Source of the DNA: Oceanobacillus rekensis
GTDB taxonomy: Bacteria; Bacillota; Bacilli; Bacillales; Amphibacillaceae
DNA length: 64,000 nt
NCBI RefSeq assembly: GCF_002153375.1
Contig: NZ_MTBQ01000004.1
Coordinates: 398,273-462,272 of the forward strand
Reading direction: 5' to 3'
Under the pieces are notes generated by a model. It saw nothing but the letters and a program-made list of their open reading frames with translations, was not told the DNA's origin and ran no database searches. Positions 46,648 to 57,117 of the stretch are shown piece by piece; the first letter of the stretch is position 1, and every line of letters starts with the position of its first letter. The position numbers and the translations under genes are program-made.

Positions 46648-49101
46648 ATGATGGGTTCAATTCCAAGGGTAGAATCACAAGGTTACGGTGTGGAGAAAAC
46701 CGAAAAGAAAGGAAAATTCCGCAAAGGGATCTATTTGAAGCTAAGATTAATTCTGCTGGAGAATGGGTGGCTTTTCTATATCGGGGGTTTTTTACTTGGA
46801 CGGGCTGTTATTTTATCTGCGGTTTCTCCGTTTGCGGTGGCGTTTGTCGCTTCCATGTGGTTTATTCACAGAGAAAAGAGTTTTAAAGCAATGCTTGCCG
46901 TTTTGGCAGGAGCATTGAGCTACTCCATGACACATTCTATTTTTATAGGGTTGTCAATGGCGGTATTTATTTTACTTGCAGCCTTATGTAAAAAATTTAA
47001 AAATCAGCAGGTTATCATACCTCTTGTTGTATTCGCCTCGACATCACTTCCGAGAATGTTCTTGTACTCTTTACGTGATACGATCACATCGTATGAATGG
47101 ATGCTACTTATTGTCGAAGGCGTATTGGGGACCGTCCTAGTTTTAATATTTATGCAGAGTATTCCACTATTATCACCTAAAAGGTACAAACCAGCATTAA
47201 AAAATGAAGAAATTGTTTGTATGATCATTCTTATCGCTTCTGTACTAACAGGAATGATTGGCTGGGAACTTTATGGTGCTTCTGCAGAACAGATTTTTTC
47301 TCGTTATTTTGTACTGCTTTTTTCTTATATTGGTGGCGCTGCCATTGGTTCAACAGTAGGGGTTGTTGCTGGATTGATTTTATCGCTTGCAAATGTGGCA
47401 AATCTTTATCAAATGAGCTTACTTGCATTTTCCGGGTTACTTGGTGGTCTTCTAAAAGAAGGAAAGAAACCGGGGACGGCTGTCGGCCTTCTTGTCGGTA
47501 CCTTTTTAATTGGTATTTATGGGAACGCAGTTACGTTAATTCCTTCTCTCATTGAATCATCTATAGCAATCCTATTCTTTTTACTAACACCTGCATCTTT
47601 TATTAGTAGGATTTCCAGGTATATACCTGGTACGGAAGAGTATACCAATGAGCAAGAGCAGTACTTGCAGAAGGTTAGAAATGTGACAGCAAGAAGAGTC
47701 GAACAGTTTTCTGGAGTTTTCCATGCGTTGTCAAAGAGTTTCGCCGTATCGGAAACATTTCCAACGGACGAGCAGGAGGCGAGACGGGAAACAGACTATT
47801 TTCTTAGTCAAATTACCGAAAAGACATGCCAAAATTGCTTTATGAAGGATAGGTGCTGGCAAAAAGAGTTTGATCAGACCTATTCTTACATGGAAGAGAT
47901 GAAGGGTGATATCACGGAAGGGCTGGAGCCAAATCGAAAGGTAATGCGGGAGTTTGAGAATCATTGTGTGAAATCAAGAAAAGTAGTAGAAGCGATGAAA
48001 GAAGAAATGACAACCTATGAAGCTAATCGCAAGCTGAGACAACAGGTACTGGAAAGTAAGCGTTTAGTAGCAGACCAATTGCAGGGAGTATCTGAAGTAA
48101 TGGATGATTTTGCCAAGGAAATATTAAAGGAACGCCAGCATCACGACATACAGGAAAGCCAAATCATCGATGCGTTAAAGCATATGGGGATTGATTTGGA
48201 AAAGTTGGATATTTATCAATTGGAAAAAGGAAATGTGGATATTGAAATGACAGCATCTTTCTATAATTATCATGGGGAAGGGGCTAAATTAATTGCACCA
48301 GTACTTTCCGATATTCTAAGTGAAATGATTGTTGTCAAACAGGAGGAGATATCACCCTTTCCGAATGGTTACAGTCATCTTGCATTTGGTTCAGCAAAAG
48401 AATATGCAATTCAAACGGGGGCAGCAAGTGCAGCAAAAGGGGGAGGTCTCGTATCCGGAGATAGTTTTACAACCATTGAACTTGGAGCGGGTAAGTTTGC
48501 GATGGCAATTAGTGATGGCATGGGGAATGGAAAAAGGGCGAGGGAAGAGAGTATGGAGACACTTCGCTTACTGCAGCAAATACTGCAAACGGGAATCCCA
48601 GAAAATGTGGCCATTAAGTCAATCAATTCCATTCTCTCACTAAGGACGACTGATGAAATGTTTGCCACACTGGATCTGGCTGTAATTGATTTACATGATG
48701 CATCCGTCCGATTCCTGAAAATAGGCTCAACACCAAGTTTCATTAAACGTGGAGACAACATGATGAAGGTTGAGGCAAGCAATTTGCCAATGGGTATAAT
48801 TCAAGAATTTGATGTAGAGATAGTAAGTGAAAATCTATATTCCGATGACTTGCTCATTATGATGAGTGATGGCATCTTTGAAGGGCCAAAACATGTAGAA
48901 AATATTGATCTCTGGTTAAAGCGGAAGATTAGGGAGATGGCAACAGATGACCCACAGGAAGTGGCAGACCTGCTGCTTGAGGAAGTAATTCGGACAAGGT
49001 CAGGTGAAATAAATGATGATATGACCGTTCTTGTTGCCAAAATTGCTAAGAACACACCGAAATGGGCGGCGGTGCCTATTTATGGTAATAAGGCATTATA
49101 A
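46648..49101 (+). CDS. spoIIE: Stage II sporulation serine phosphatase SpoIIE
   Basis: 817 residues from ATG 46648 (SD TAGGAG); GTG 46642 is an alternative. Region I has about ten membrane helices (35-320) with GGLLKEGKKPGTAVGLLVGT near its end. Region II (about 330-580) is the FtsZ-interacting, coiled part with CQNCFMKDRCW. The C-terminal PP2C domain has DGMGNG (Asp623) and MSDGIFEG. SpoIIE dephosphorylates SpoIIAA, freeing sigma-F in the forespore, and helps form the polar septum. The upstream promoter has the Spo0A-type spacing. Confidence 0.97.
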   Translation: MMGSIPRVESQGYGVEKTEKKGKFRKGIYLKLRLILLENGWLFYIGGFLLGRAVILSAVSPFAVAFVASMWFIHREKSFKAMLAVLAGALSYSMTHSIFIGLSMAVFILLAALCKKFKNQQVIIPLVVFASTSLPRMFLYSLRDTITSYEWMLLIVEGVLGTVLVLIFMQSIPLLSPKRYKPALKNEEIVCMIILIASVLTGMIGWELYGASAEQIFSRYFVLLFSYIGGAAIGSTVGVVAGLILSLANVANLYQMSLLAFSGLLGGLLKEGKKPGTAVGLLVGTFLIGIYGNAVTLIPSLIESSIAILFFLLTPASFISRISRYIPGTEEYTNEQEQYLQKVRNVTARRVEQFSGVFHALSKSFAVSETFPTDEQEARRETDYFLSQITEKTCQNCFMKDRCWQKEFDQTYSYMEEMKGDITEGLEPNRKVMREFENHCVKSRKVVEAMKEEMTTYEANRKLRQQVLESKRLVADQLQGVSEVMDDFAKEILKERQHHDIQESQIIDALKHMGIDLEKLDIYQLEKGNVDIEMTASFYNYHGEGAKLIAPVLSDILSEMIVVKQEEISPFPNGYSHLAFGSAKEYAIQTGAASAAKGGGLVSGDSFTTIELGAGKFAMAISDGMGNGKRAREESMETLRLLQQILQTGIPENVAIKSINSILSLRTTDEMFATLDLAVIDLHDASVRFLKIGSTPSFIKRGDNMMKVEASNLPMGIIQEFDVEIVSENLYSDDLLIMMSDGIFEGPKHVENIDLWLKRKIREMATDDPQEVADLLLEEVIRTRSGEINDDMTVLVAKIAKNTPKWAAVPIYGNKAL

Positions 49102-49119
49102 GGAGTAAGGATGCCATGT

Positions 49120-49375
49120 CTAGTAACGCAAGGTCTAGCGTGTACGGACATAATCAATAGACACTCCGAGCGCCAAGATCATGCGCTCTACAGTCTCTTG
49201 ACTATGCCTCCGCGGCTGGCAAGCCCACTATACTTTTCTATGTCCAGCTGCGGCTCCTAGAGGCTACCGTCATAAGCAATGGACACTTAAGCGCACAAGT
49301 TCATGCGCTTTACGTCCTTTCCTTATGCGTTCGCCTCTAACCAGTCGCCTCCACTTTTCTATGTATAATCCCTAT
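49120..49375. repeat. Dispersed repeat family C, two tandem half units
   Basis: In the 320-base gap after spoIIE. Two related units repeat CAATAGACACTCCGAGCGC / CAATGGACACTTAAGCGCA, CATGCGCTCTAC / CATGCGCTTTAC, and CTTTTCTATGTCCAGCTGCG / CTTTTCTATGTATAATCC. No ORF, no inverted ends. It contains CTATGTCCAGCTGCGGCTCC, which I recall as a common intergenic repeat motif in Bacillaceae. Confidence 0.55.
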
Positions 49376-49421
49376 TATTTCTGGTGATGATGGTAGTGGA
49401 TTAAATAGGGAGGTTGGGGCG

Positions 49422-50162
49422 TTGAAGAATGGGACGTTGAAACAGATATTATTGCTTACGGATGGTTGTTCGAATAAGGGGGAGGACCCTTCAGCTACTG
49501 CGGCACTTGCATATCAGCAAGGTATAACGGTGAATGTAATTGGTATACTTGATGATGATCAAACTGAAAGTCCAGATGGTTTACAAGAAGTGGAAGATAT
49601 TGCTTTATCTGGTGGAGGGGTTAGTCAAATTGTTTACAGTGAATCCCTATCCCAAACCGTTCAAATGGTAACAAAACAAGCAATGACGCAAACACTACAG
49701 GGCTTTGTTAATAAAGAGTTAAGACAGATACTTGGTTCCAATCAAAGTCTTGAAAATCTAGATCCCGAAAAGCGCGGTGAAATTATGGAGGTTGTTGAGG
49801 ATCTTGGTGAGACTAGTGATCTTGAAGTTCTTGTATTAGTCGATACGAGTGCAAGTATGAATCGTAAACTTCCAACTGTTAAAGAAGCCTTAATAGATCT
49901 TTCTATCAGTCTGAACTCTAGGATTGGCAGGAATCGTTTTTCTATTTACAGTTTCCCAGGAAAGCGTAAAGATATTCAAAAAGTGTTTGACTGGTCTCCG
50001 AGACTAGATACAATTTCAACTGTATTTCCTAAGCTGACGAGTGGTGGAATTACACCTACGGGACCAGCGATTCGCGAAGCAATGTATCAATTTGGTAAAA
50101 AGAGCTTATTAAGGAGCTTTAGGTATGAAGATGAATCCGGCATCGAAGAAACAGGGAATTGA
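49422..50162 (+). CDS. yabS: VWA-domain protein YabS
   Basis: 246 residues, TTG 49422 after SD GGGAGG. A von Willebrand A fold: QILLLTDGCSNKGEDP at the N-terminus and LVLVDTSASMNRKLPTVKEA (MIDAS DxSxS) in the middle, so the order of the A-domain parts looks permuted, as in B. subtilis YabS. Function unknown; conserved next to spoIIE and the kinase yabT, which it overlaps by 38 bases. Confidence 0.9.
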   Translation: MKNGTLKQILLLTDGCSNKGEDPSATAALAYQQGITVNVIGILDDDQTESPDGLQEVEDIALSGGGVSQIVYSESLSQTVQMVTKQAMTQTLQGFVNKELRQILGSNQSLENLDPEKRGEIMEVVEDLGETSDLEVLVLVDTSASMNRKLPTVKEALIDLSISLNSRIGRNRFSIYSFPGKRKDIQKVFDWSPRLDTISTVFPKLTSGGITPTGPAIREAMYQFGKKSLLRSFRYEDESGIEETGN

Positions 50163-51060
50163 ACTAAGATCAGGAACAACTGTTAGAGGGAAATGGCATC
50201 AAAATAAGTATACCATCGGGCGAAAGCTTGGAGCTGGAGCAATTGGAACGGTTTATCTATGTGAACATAATGGAAAGCCTGCAGCACTTAAAATTAGTGA
50301 GAAGGGTACTTCGATGACCGTGGAAGTTAATGTATTGAAGTCATTGAAGAAGGTCCAAGGAAATCATCTTGGACCTTCTTTACTTGATGTGGATGACTGG
50401 ATGAATCCTAGAGGCGAAGTTTATTCATTTTATGTTATGGAATATTTGAATGGTGAAACATTACCTCATTTTATTAAAGCTAATGATAAAGATTGGCTCG
50501 GTGTTTTTATGATCCAATTACTGGAGGACTTGGATAGATTGCATCAATCAGGTTGGATATTTGGAGATTTAAAACCGGAGAATTTAATTATCTTGTCACC
50601 ACCTCCACGAATTCGCTGGGTGGATGTAGGTGGAACGACCAAAACCGGAAGAGCAATCAAGGAATATACAGAGTTTTATGATCGTGGTTATTGGGGTATG
50701 GGTACAAGACGTGCGGAGCCTAGTTATGACCTTTTTGCATTTGTAATGGTGTTTTTAAACATCTATTATCCGAATCGGTTCATTAAAAATGGAGAGCCAT
50801 CTGAAAAGCTGCTATTCAAGAAAATCGATCAAGTCAAGGATCTATATCCATATCGAACTGTATTGAAAAAGGCAGTCAAGGGTACCTATGCGTCGAGCGC
50901 AAATATGAAAAGAGAACTTATAACCGTTTTAAACGTTACGAAAAAGCGACAAAACTATCACAGAACGAAGAAATTCCCGAAAACGAAACTCCAACTTGCT
51001 GAACCAGGAGGAATTGGAATTCTTGCTGTACTTTATTACCTTTTATCTCTACTTTTTTAG
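50125..51060 (+). CDS. yabT: Hanks-type Ser/Thr kinase YabT with C-terminal membrane anchor
   Basis: 311 residues, ATG 50125 (SD AAGGAG inside yabS). Gly loop KLGAGAIGTVYLC, ATP Lys56 (ALKIS), catalytic loop FGDLKPENLII (Asp148) and the metal motif as DVGG instead of DFG. The His and Arg of HRD are replaced (IFGD). A hydrophobic tail (GIGILAVLYYLLSLLF) anchors it. B. subtilis YabT is a DNA-stimulated kinase acting on RecA and AbrB; both features here match it. Confidence 0.92.
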   Translation: MKMNPASKKQGIELRSGTTVRGKWHQNKYTIGRKLGAGAIGTVYLCEHNGKPAALKISEKGTSMTVEVNVLKSLKKVQGNHLGPSLLDVDDWMNPRGEVYSFYVMEYLNGETLPHFIKANDKDWLGVFMIQLLEDLDRLHQSGWIFGDLKPENLIILSPPPRIRWVDVGGTTKTGRAIKEYTEFYDRGYWGMGTRRAEPSYDLFAFVMVFLNIYYPNRFIKNGEPSEKLLFKKIDQVKDLYPYRTVLKKAVKGTYASSANMKRELITVLNVTKKRQNYHRTKKFPKTKLQLAEPGGIGILAVLYYLLSLLF

Positions 51061-51139
51061 CGTTAACAGTTATGATGGAGATAACAAGTAAAAATGGGTA
51101 TATAACTAAAAAGCGAAATAGTGTTGGAGTTGGTGATCA

Positions 51140-52537
51140 ATGAAGAAAGAAGTCCTTACTTTTATAAAAAAAAATCAGTTATTGAGAGAAAATACAACCG
51201 TTCTTGTTGGTGTTTCGGGGGGGCCGGACTCCATGGCATTGCTGCATTTTTTATCGACCCTTCAACATGGATGGAATTTGAAGCTCATTGCTGTTTCTGT
51301 AGATCATCAATTAAGAGGGGAGGAGTCCTTAGCAGATCTTGAGTATGTTAAAGGAATTTGTGACGAATGGGGTATTCCGTTTGTCGGTACTTCAATAGAT
51401 GTTGTTTCATATAAGAAAAAGAATGGTATAAGTACAGAAGTGGCAGCCAGGGAACTTAGATACGAATTTTTTAAGAAACAAATGGAAATATTCCAAGCCG
51501 ATTTTTTAGCACTTGGTCATCATGGGGACGATCAAGTGGAAACAATGCTGATGAAACTTAGTCGTGCTGCATCATCCAGTTCTTTTGCGGGAATCCCGGT
51601 TCGAAGAGAGTTCGCAACAGGCAACATTATTCGTCCGTTTCTTTGTATAACGAAGGATGTGCTTGAAGCATATTGTAGGAAACATCAAATTGAAGTAAGA
51701 ATTGATCCGACCAATTATGAAACGGAATACACAAGAAATTTTTTCCGTAATAAGGTTATGCCATTAATAAAAGAAAAAAATAGCAATATACATAATACTG
51801 TTCAACATTTAAGTGAAACACTTTCGGAGGATGAGCAATTTCTCAGAAAAGAAGCGGAAATAGTGGTTGGACGGATCGTAAAATTCCAAGCTGGAAACAA
51901 GTTGGCAACCTTCGATACAAAATTGCTCAAAAACCACGCCCGCGCTTTACAAAGACGAGCCTATCATCTAATATTAAACTATCTTTACAAGGACCTGCCA
52001 AAGGATTTATCCTATGTACATGAAGAACAGTTTTTTGCATTGTTGCAACGTGAAGAAGGAAATGTGCGACTTGATTTTCCATCTGCCTTAAAATTGGAAA
52101 ATTCATATGGTAGAATGTCTCTTTACTTTTCTGACCAACAAACGGTTCCTAATCATTCTTATCACTATACGTTGAATATTCCTGGTAAACTTGATTTGCC
52201 GGATGGTTCTACAATTACAGCAAACTTCGTTGAAAAAAATAACATACAAGAAAATCTTTCCTATATTTTCTCTGCTGAACAGGTTACACTACCCCTACAT
52301 ATCAGAACGAGAGAACCAGGAGATAGAATGAGCTGGAAAGGACTTAGTGGTAGCAAAAAACTGAAAGACATATTAATAGATGCCAAAATACCATTAAGTG
52401 AAAGGGACCGTTGGCCCGTTGTTACAGATGACCAGGGAGAAATCTTGTGGCTCATCGGACTGAAAAAGGGAAAACCGAAAGCACCATGGAAACATGGAAA
52501 GACCATTCAATTATATGTTGAAAAAGGGAAAACTTAG
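51140..52537 (+). CDS. tilS: tRNA(Ile)-lysidine synthase TilS
   Basis: 465 residues, ATG 51140 (SD GGTGAT weak; GGAG further upstream). The PP-loop SGGPDS is at 26-31, then DHQLRGEES and [17 protein letters not shown]. The C-terminal domain ends with [20 protein letters not shown]. TilS makes lysidine-34 in tRNA-Ile(CAU). hpt follows with its SD overlapping the tilS stop. Confidence 0.96.
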   Translation: MKKEVLTFIKKNQLLRENTTVLVGVSGGPDSMALLHFLSTLQHGWNLKLIAVSVDHQLRGEESLADLEYVKGICDEWGIPFVGTSIDVVSYKKKNGISTEVAARELRYEFFKKQMEIFQADFLALGHHGDDQVETMLMKLSRAASSSSFAGIPVRREFATGNIIRPFLCITKDVLEAYCRKHQIEVRIDPTNYETEYTRNFFRNKVMPLIKEKNSNIHNTVQHLSETLSEDEQFLRKEAEIVVGRIVKFQAGNKLATFDTKLLKNHARALQRRAYHLILNYLYKDLPKDLSYVHEEQFFALLQREEGNVRLDFPSALKLENSYGRMSLYFSDQQTVPNHSYHYTLNIPGKLDLPDGSTITANFVEKNNIQENLSYIFSAEQVTLPLHIRTREPGDRMSWKGLSGSKKLKDILIDAKIPLSERDRWPVVTDDQGEILWLIGLKKGKPKAPWKHGKTIQLYVEKGKT

Positions 52538-52548
52538 GAGGATTTCAA

Positions 52549-53106
52549 ATGGTACAGGACAACATGCATGGGGAGATTGACCATATATTAATTACAGAAG
52601 AAGAAATAAAAGCAAAATGTCAGGAAATTGGGAAGCAGCTAACTGAGGAATACAATGGTAAATTCCCACTTGCGATTGGCGTACTCAAGGGAGCCCTGCC
52701 GTTTTTGTCCGATGTACTTCGCTATACGGAGGTTCATTTGGAAATGGACTTCATGGATGTTTCCAGTTATGGTGGGGGGACAACATCTTCAGGAGAAGTA
52801 AAAATCGTCAAGGACCTGAACACAAAGGTTGAAGGACGGGATTTGATTATCGTTGAAGATATTATAGATAGTGGTTTGACACTTAGTTATCTGGTCGATT
52901 TATTTAAATACCGTAAAGCGAAATCCATTAAGATTGTAACCTTATTGGATAAGCCTTCTGGAAGAACAGCGGCCATTTCGGCGGATTTAATCGGCTTTCA
53001 TGTACCTGATGAGTTCGTTGTTGGTTATGGGTTGGATTATGCAGAAAGATACCGTAACTTACCATACATCGGGGTATTGAAACCGGAAGTATATGGTGGC
53101 GAATAA
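52549..53106 (+). CDS. hpt: Hypoxanthine phosphoribosyltransferase
   Basis: 185 residues, ATG 52549, SD AGGAGG. The PRPP-binding loop [14 protein letters not shown], the [11 protein letters not shown] loop and the C-terminal [20 protein letters not shown] fit HPRT, which salvages hypoxanthine and guanine. In Firmicutes it forms a tilS-hpt-ftsH cluster; B. subtilis HprT with TilS also controls ftsH expression. Confidence 0.96.
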   Translation: MVQDNMHGEIDHILITEEEIKAKCQEIGKQLTEEYNGKFPLAIGVLKGALPFLSDVLRYTEVHLEMDFMDVSSYGGGTTSSGEVKIVKDLNTKVEGRDLIIVEDIIDSGLTLSYLVDLFKYRKAKSIKIVTLLDKPSGRTAAISADLIGFHVPDEFVVGYGLDYAERYRNLPYIGVLKPEVYGGE

Positions 53107-53276
53107 CCGTTTTTAATAAGTAACGGCTAAGAAGATAAGGAGTAATTTCCCTCTAGGGAGGCAATATCCCGACAAGGAAAAAATAAAACTCCATTTTAAG
53201 TTATATAAGTTGTATTTCAACTTTTTCGTATGATACGATATACTATAGTTTTTCCCCGCTTGGGAGGAGGTTGGCA

Positions 53277-55289
53277 ATGAGTCAAATATTTCGTAATGTC
53301 CTATTTTGGATGCTCATTTTCTTTGTAATCATTGGCGTAATTGGAGTATTCAACGGGCAAGGTGAAGAAGCAGAAGAATATAATGTACAGCAATTTATGG
53401 ATGCATTAAATAACGGTGAGATTGAAGAGTTGACATATCAACCGTCGCATGGAATTATCCGTTTTAACGGAACTTTGACGGATGGAGAAACAACTTTTAT
53501 TGCACAGGTTCCCGATAATACAGAAATCATAGCAGAAATAACGGATTCAGCAACAGAACAAAGTATTTTAAATGTTGCTGAAGAAGAGCAGCCAAGTGCA
53601 TGGCTAACTTTTCTTACTGGGATCGTTCCATTTTTATTAATCGGTCTTTTCTTCTTATTTATACTTAGTCAAGCTCAAGGTGGCGGCGGTGGTGGCCGTG
53701 TCATGAACTTTGGTAAAAGTAAAGCTAAACTGTATAGTGAAGAAAAACAAAAGGTGCGTTTCACAGATGTTGCAGGAGCAGATGAGGAAAAGCAAGAACT
53801 GGTCGAAGTTGTTGATTTTCTGAAGGATCCTCGCAAATTCTCGGCGGTAGGTGCACGTATTCCTAAAGGGGTACTGCTTGTAGGACCTCCGGGTACTGGT
53901 AAAACATTGCTTGCGCGTGCAGTAGCAGGTGAAGCTGGAACACCATTCTTCTCGATAAGTGGTTCAGACTTTGTGGAGATGTTTGTCGGTGTTGGTGCTT
54001 CCCGTGTACGTGATTTATTTGAAAATGCGAAGAAAAATGCCCCGTGTATTATTTTCATTGATGAAATTGATGCAGTTGGTCGACAACGTGGTGCAGGCCT
54101 CGGTGGTGGGCATGATGAACGTGAGCAAACGCTAAACCAGCTACTTGTTGAAATGGATGGATTTGGAGCAAATGAAGGAATCATTATTATAGCTGCAACA
54201 AACCGTGCAGATATTCTTGACCCTGCATTACTACGTCCAGGACGTTTTGACAGACAAATTATGGTAGACCGCCCTGATGTTAAGGGACGTGAAGCTGTAC
54301 TTAATGTTCATGCTAAGAATAAACCATTTGATAGTACGGTTGACTTGAAAGTAATTGCAATGCGCACGCCAGGATTCTCTGGTGCAGATCTTGAGAACCT
54401 GCTAAATGAAGCTGCGCTTGTAGCCGCAAGAAGTGATCGTAAATCGATTAGCATGTTAGATATTGATGAAGCTACTGACCGTGTAATTGCAGGGGTCTCT
54501 AAGAAAAATAAAGTTATTTCGCCAAAAGAAAGAAACATTGTTGCCTATCATGAGAGTGGACATACTGTCATTGGCATGGTCTTAGATGATGCAGATATGG
54601 TGCATAAAGTTACCATTGTGCCACGTGGTCAAGCTGGAGGATACGCAGTTATGCTTCCAAGGGAAGATCGCTATTTCATGACAAAACCAGAACTATTTGA
54701 TAAGATAACAGGTCTTTTAGGCGGACGTGTAGCGGAAGAGGTTATCTTTGGAGAAGTGAGTACGGGTGCTTCCAATGACTTCCAACGTGCTACATCGATT
54801 GCTAATAAAATGATTACCGAGTATGGTATGAGTGATAAGATTGGACCACTTCAATTCACAAGTGGTGGGGGCGGTAATGTCTTCCTGGGCCGTGATATCA
54901 ATAGTGAATCAACTTATAGTGATGCCATTGCGGAAGAAATCGATAAAGAAATGCAAAACTTTATTAACTATTGTTATGATCGTGCGAAGAAAATCCTGAC
55001 TGAAAACAAGGATAAACTGGAGTTAATCGCTAAAACACTTCTTGAAGTTGAAACATTGGATGCAAGACAAATTAAATCATTATTTGAAGAAGGTAAACTA
55101 CCAGAACCGGTAAAACCAGAGGATGTTAAAGTAACCATTCAATCAAAAGATGATGAAGAAGCAGAATTTGTATCGTATGAAGAAGCTAAAGAAAAAACAG
55201 AAGCTAAAAAAGATAATAGTTATATCGACGATCCGATTATGGACGATAAAGATTCTGAGAGTAATTCAGAAGATAAGAACAATAAGTAA
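53277..55289 (+). CDS. ftsH: ATP-dependent membrane zinc protease FtsH
   Basis: 670 residues from ATG 53277 (SD GGGAGGAGG); TTG 53271 overlaps the SD. Two N-terminal membrane helices (about 6-25 and 110-130) flank an extracytoplasmic loop. AAA domain: Walker A GPPGTGKT 203-210, Walker [29 protein letters not shown]. Zinc HESGH at 425-429 with a downstream Glu/Asp. It degrades membrane proteins and regulators, including Spo0E-type phosphatases. The tail is acidic and Lys/Asp-rich. Confidence 0.97.
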   Translation: MSQIFRNVLFWMLIFFVIIGVIGVFNGQGEEAEEYNVQQFMDALNNGEIEELTYQPSHGIIRFNGTLTDGETTFIAQVPDNTEIIAEITDSATEQSILNVAEEEQPSAWLTFLTGIVPFLLIGLFFLFILSQAQGGGGGGRVMNFGKSKAKLYSEEKQKVRFTDVAGADEEKQELVEVVDFLKDPRKFSAVGARIPKGVLLVGPPGTGKTLLARAVAGEAGTPFFSISGSDFVEMFVGVGASRVRDLFENAKKNAPCIIFIDEIDAVGRQRGAGLGGGHDEREQTLNQLLVEMDGFGANEGIIIIAATNRADILDPALLRPGRFDRQIMVDRPDVKGREAVLNVHAKNKPFDSTVDLKVIAMRTPGFSGADLENLLNEAALVAARSDRKSISMLDIDEATDRVIAGVSKKNKVISPKERNIVAYHESGHTVIGMVLDDADMVHKVTIVPRGQAGGYAVMLPREDRYFMTKPELFDKITGLLGGRVAEEVIFGEVSTGASNDFQRATSIANKMITEYGMSDKIGPLQFTSGGGGNVFLGRDINSESTYSDAIAEEIDKEMQNFINYCYDRAKKILTENKDKLELIAKTLLEVETLDARQIKSLFEEGKLPEPVKPEDVKVTIQSKDDEEAEFVSYEEAKEKTEAKKDNSYIDDPIMDDKDSESNSEDKNNK

Positions 55290-55295
55290 TCAAAA

Positions 55296-55334
55296 ACAAA
55301 AGCAGCCCAGTTATGTGGCTGCTTTTGTTTTGGT
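55296..55334 (+). terminator. ftsH terminator
   Basis: ACAAAAGCAGCC (55296-55307) pairs with GGCTGCTTTTGT (55317-55328), then TTT. Confidence 0.9.
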
Positions 55335-55421
55335 TCATAAAGGCTTTATGCTACTATTTCTAATGAATTCCAAAGTATGTTATATTTAAAAAATAGAAAT
55401 GCTAGGAAGGTATGGTGGGAC

Positions 55422-56198
55422 ATGTTATTTGTACTTGACGTAGGGAATACAAATACAGTTCTTGGTGTATTTGAACATGATAAATTAAAGTATGAATGGC
55501 GGATTAAAACAGATCGCCATAAAACAGCAGATGAATTTGGGATGCTGATTAAATCTCTATTTGATCATAAAGATGTTACTTTTTCAGATATAGATGGAGT
55601 TATTATTTCTTCCGTTGTACCACCTATTATGTTTGCTTTGGAAAAAATGAGCAGGGATTATTTTAGTATAGAAGCAATGGTTATTGGTAAGGAAGAATTT
55701 GCCACTTATTTAAAAATGAACTATCCAAATCCTAAGGAAATTGGTGCAGATCGAATTGTTAACGCAGTTGGGGCAATATACGAACATGGGTCACCATTAA
55801 TTATTATTGATTTTGGAACTGCCACGACCTATTGCTATATTAACGAAAGCGCAGAATATTCTGGTGGCATTATTACGCCAGGGATTAATATTTCAATGGA
55901 TGCACTATATAGTAAGGCGTCCAAGCTACCGAAGATTGAGATACAGTCACCGGATCATGTAATAGGGAGATCGACTGTCGAAGCAATGACATCGGGTGTG
56001 TTTTATGGATATATCGGACAGGTTGATGGTCTAATTAATCGGGTAAAAGAAGAGGTAAAGACCAGTCCAACGGTTATTGCAACTGGAGGACTATCCAAGT
56101 TGATTGCTGATGAGTCGACGACGATTGATATCGTTGATCCGCATTTAACTTTAAAAGGACTTTACTTAATCCATCAGAAAGTAAATCAACAACGATAA
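55422..56198 (+). CDS. coaX: Type III pantothenate kinase CoaX
   Basis: 258 residues from ATG 55422, the same as B. subtilis; the frame is open 15 codons further but without SD. P-loop-like [21 protein letters not shown] and [13 protein letters not shown] are the ASKHA-fold marks. It makes 4'-phosphopantothenate for CoA. Followed by hslO, whose SD lies 14 bases beyond the coaX stop. Confidence 0.96.
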   Translation: MLFVLDVGNTNTVLGVFEHDKLKYEWRIKTDRHKTADEFGMLIKSLFDHKDVTFSDIDGVIISSVVPPIMFALEKMSRDYFSIEAMVIGKEEFATYLKMNYPNPKEIGADRIVNAVGAIYEHGSPLIIIDFGTATTYCYINESAEYSGGIITPGINISMDALYSKASKLPKIEIQSPDHVIGRSTVEAMTSGVFYGYIGQVDGLINRVKEEVKTSPTVIATGGLSKLIADESTTIDIVDPHLTLKGLYLIHQKVNQQR

Positions 56199-56204
56199 AG
56201 TGTG

Positions 56205-56215
56205 TGTTCAAAAAG
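56205..56215. repeat. Solo family-B terminal sequence overlapping the hslO SD
   Basis: GTGTGTTCAAAAAGGAGA matches the left end of the family-B copies at 9.6 and 61.5 kb. The hslO SD (AAAGGAGAG) is formed by this sequence. It could be chance. Confidence 0.35.
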
Positions 56216-56230
56216 GAGAGAATATTAACG

Positions 56231-57100
56231 ATGAAAGATTACCTTGTAAAAACAACAATATATAATGGATATGTACGAGCATATGCGATTACGTCAACCA
56301 ATACTGTAGAAGAAGCACGGAGAAGACAAGATACTTGGGCTACCGCTTCTGCAGCACTTGGAAGAACGATTACGATAACAGCTATAATGGGAGCAATGCT
56401 TAAAGGCGAAGATTCCAATACGATTAAAATACAGGGAAATGGACCAATCGGAGCTATTATTGCGGATGCAAATGCAAAGGGACACGTACGTGGCTATGTT
56501 AACAATCCACATGTGGATTTCGAACTGAATGAAAAGGGGAAATTGGATGTAGCTCGTGCAGTAGGAACAGAAGGAAGTCTAAGTGTTATCAAAGATCTAG
56601 GTTTAAAAGATTATTTTACTGGTGAAGTACCAATCGTTTCCGGAGAGATTAGTGAGGATTTTACGTACTATTTTGCTACATCTGAACAATTGCCTTCAGC
56701 TGTTGGGGCAGGTGTATTGGTGAACCCGGATCATACGATTTTGGCTGCTGGTGGATTTATCGTTCAAGTTATGCCTGGTGCAGATGAAGAAGTGATCACG
56801 AGTCTTGAGGAACAGATTCAATCTTTCCCAGCCATCTCAGGTCTTATCCGTGAGGGAAAGACTCCTGAACAAATCTTACAGCAATTATTTGGCGAAGAAG
56901 AAGTGAAGATTCACGAAACCATGCCAATCGAGTTTCGTTGTAAATGTTCAAAAGAAAGATTGGCAAATGCAATTACCGGTCTTGGAAATGCAGAAATTCA
57001 AAGCATGATTGATGAAGATCATGGTGCAGAAGCAAATTGTCATTTCTGTAATGAAACATACCTATTCACAGAGCAAGAGCTAGAAGAACTGAAAAGCTAG
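56231..57100 (+). CDS. hslO: Redox-regulated chaperone Hsp33
   Basis: 289 residues from ATG 56231 (SD AAAGGAGAG). The C-terminal zinc centre has CKCS near 237 and CHFC near 270, the CxC and CxxC motifs whose oxidation activates the chaperone. Body motifs: [41 protein letters not shown]. It protects unfolding proteins in oxidative stress. Gene order coaX-hslO-yacD-cysK is conserved. Confidence 0.96.
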   Translation: MKDYLVKTTIYNGYVRAYAITSTNTVEEARRRQDTWATASAALGRTITITAIMGAMLKGEDSNTIKIQGNGPIGAIIADANAKGHVRGYVNNPHVDFELNEKGKLDVARAVGTEGSLSVIKDLGLKDYFTGEVPIVSGEISEDFTYYFATSEQLPSAVGAGVLVNPDHTILAAGGFIVQVMPGADEEVITSLEEQIQSFPAISGLIREGKTPEQILQQLFGEEEVKIHETMPIEFRCKCSKERLANAITGLGNAEIQSMIDEDHGAEANCHFCNETYLFTEQELEELKS

Positions 57101-57117
57101 AAAGGAAGTTAACAATT

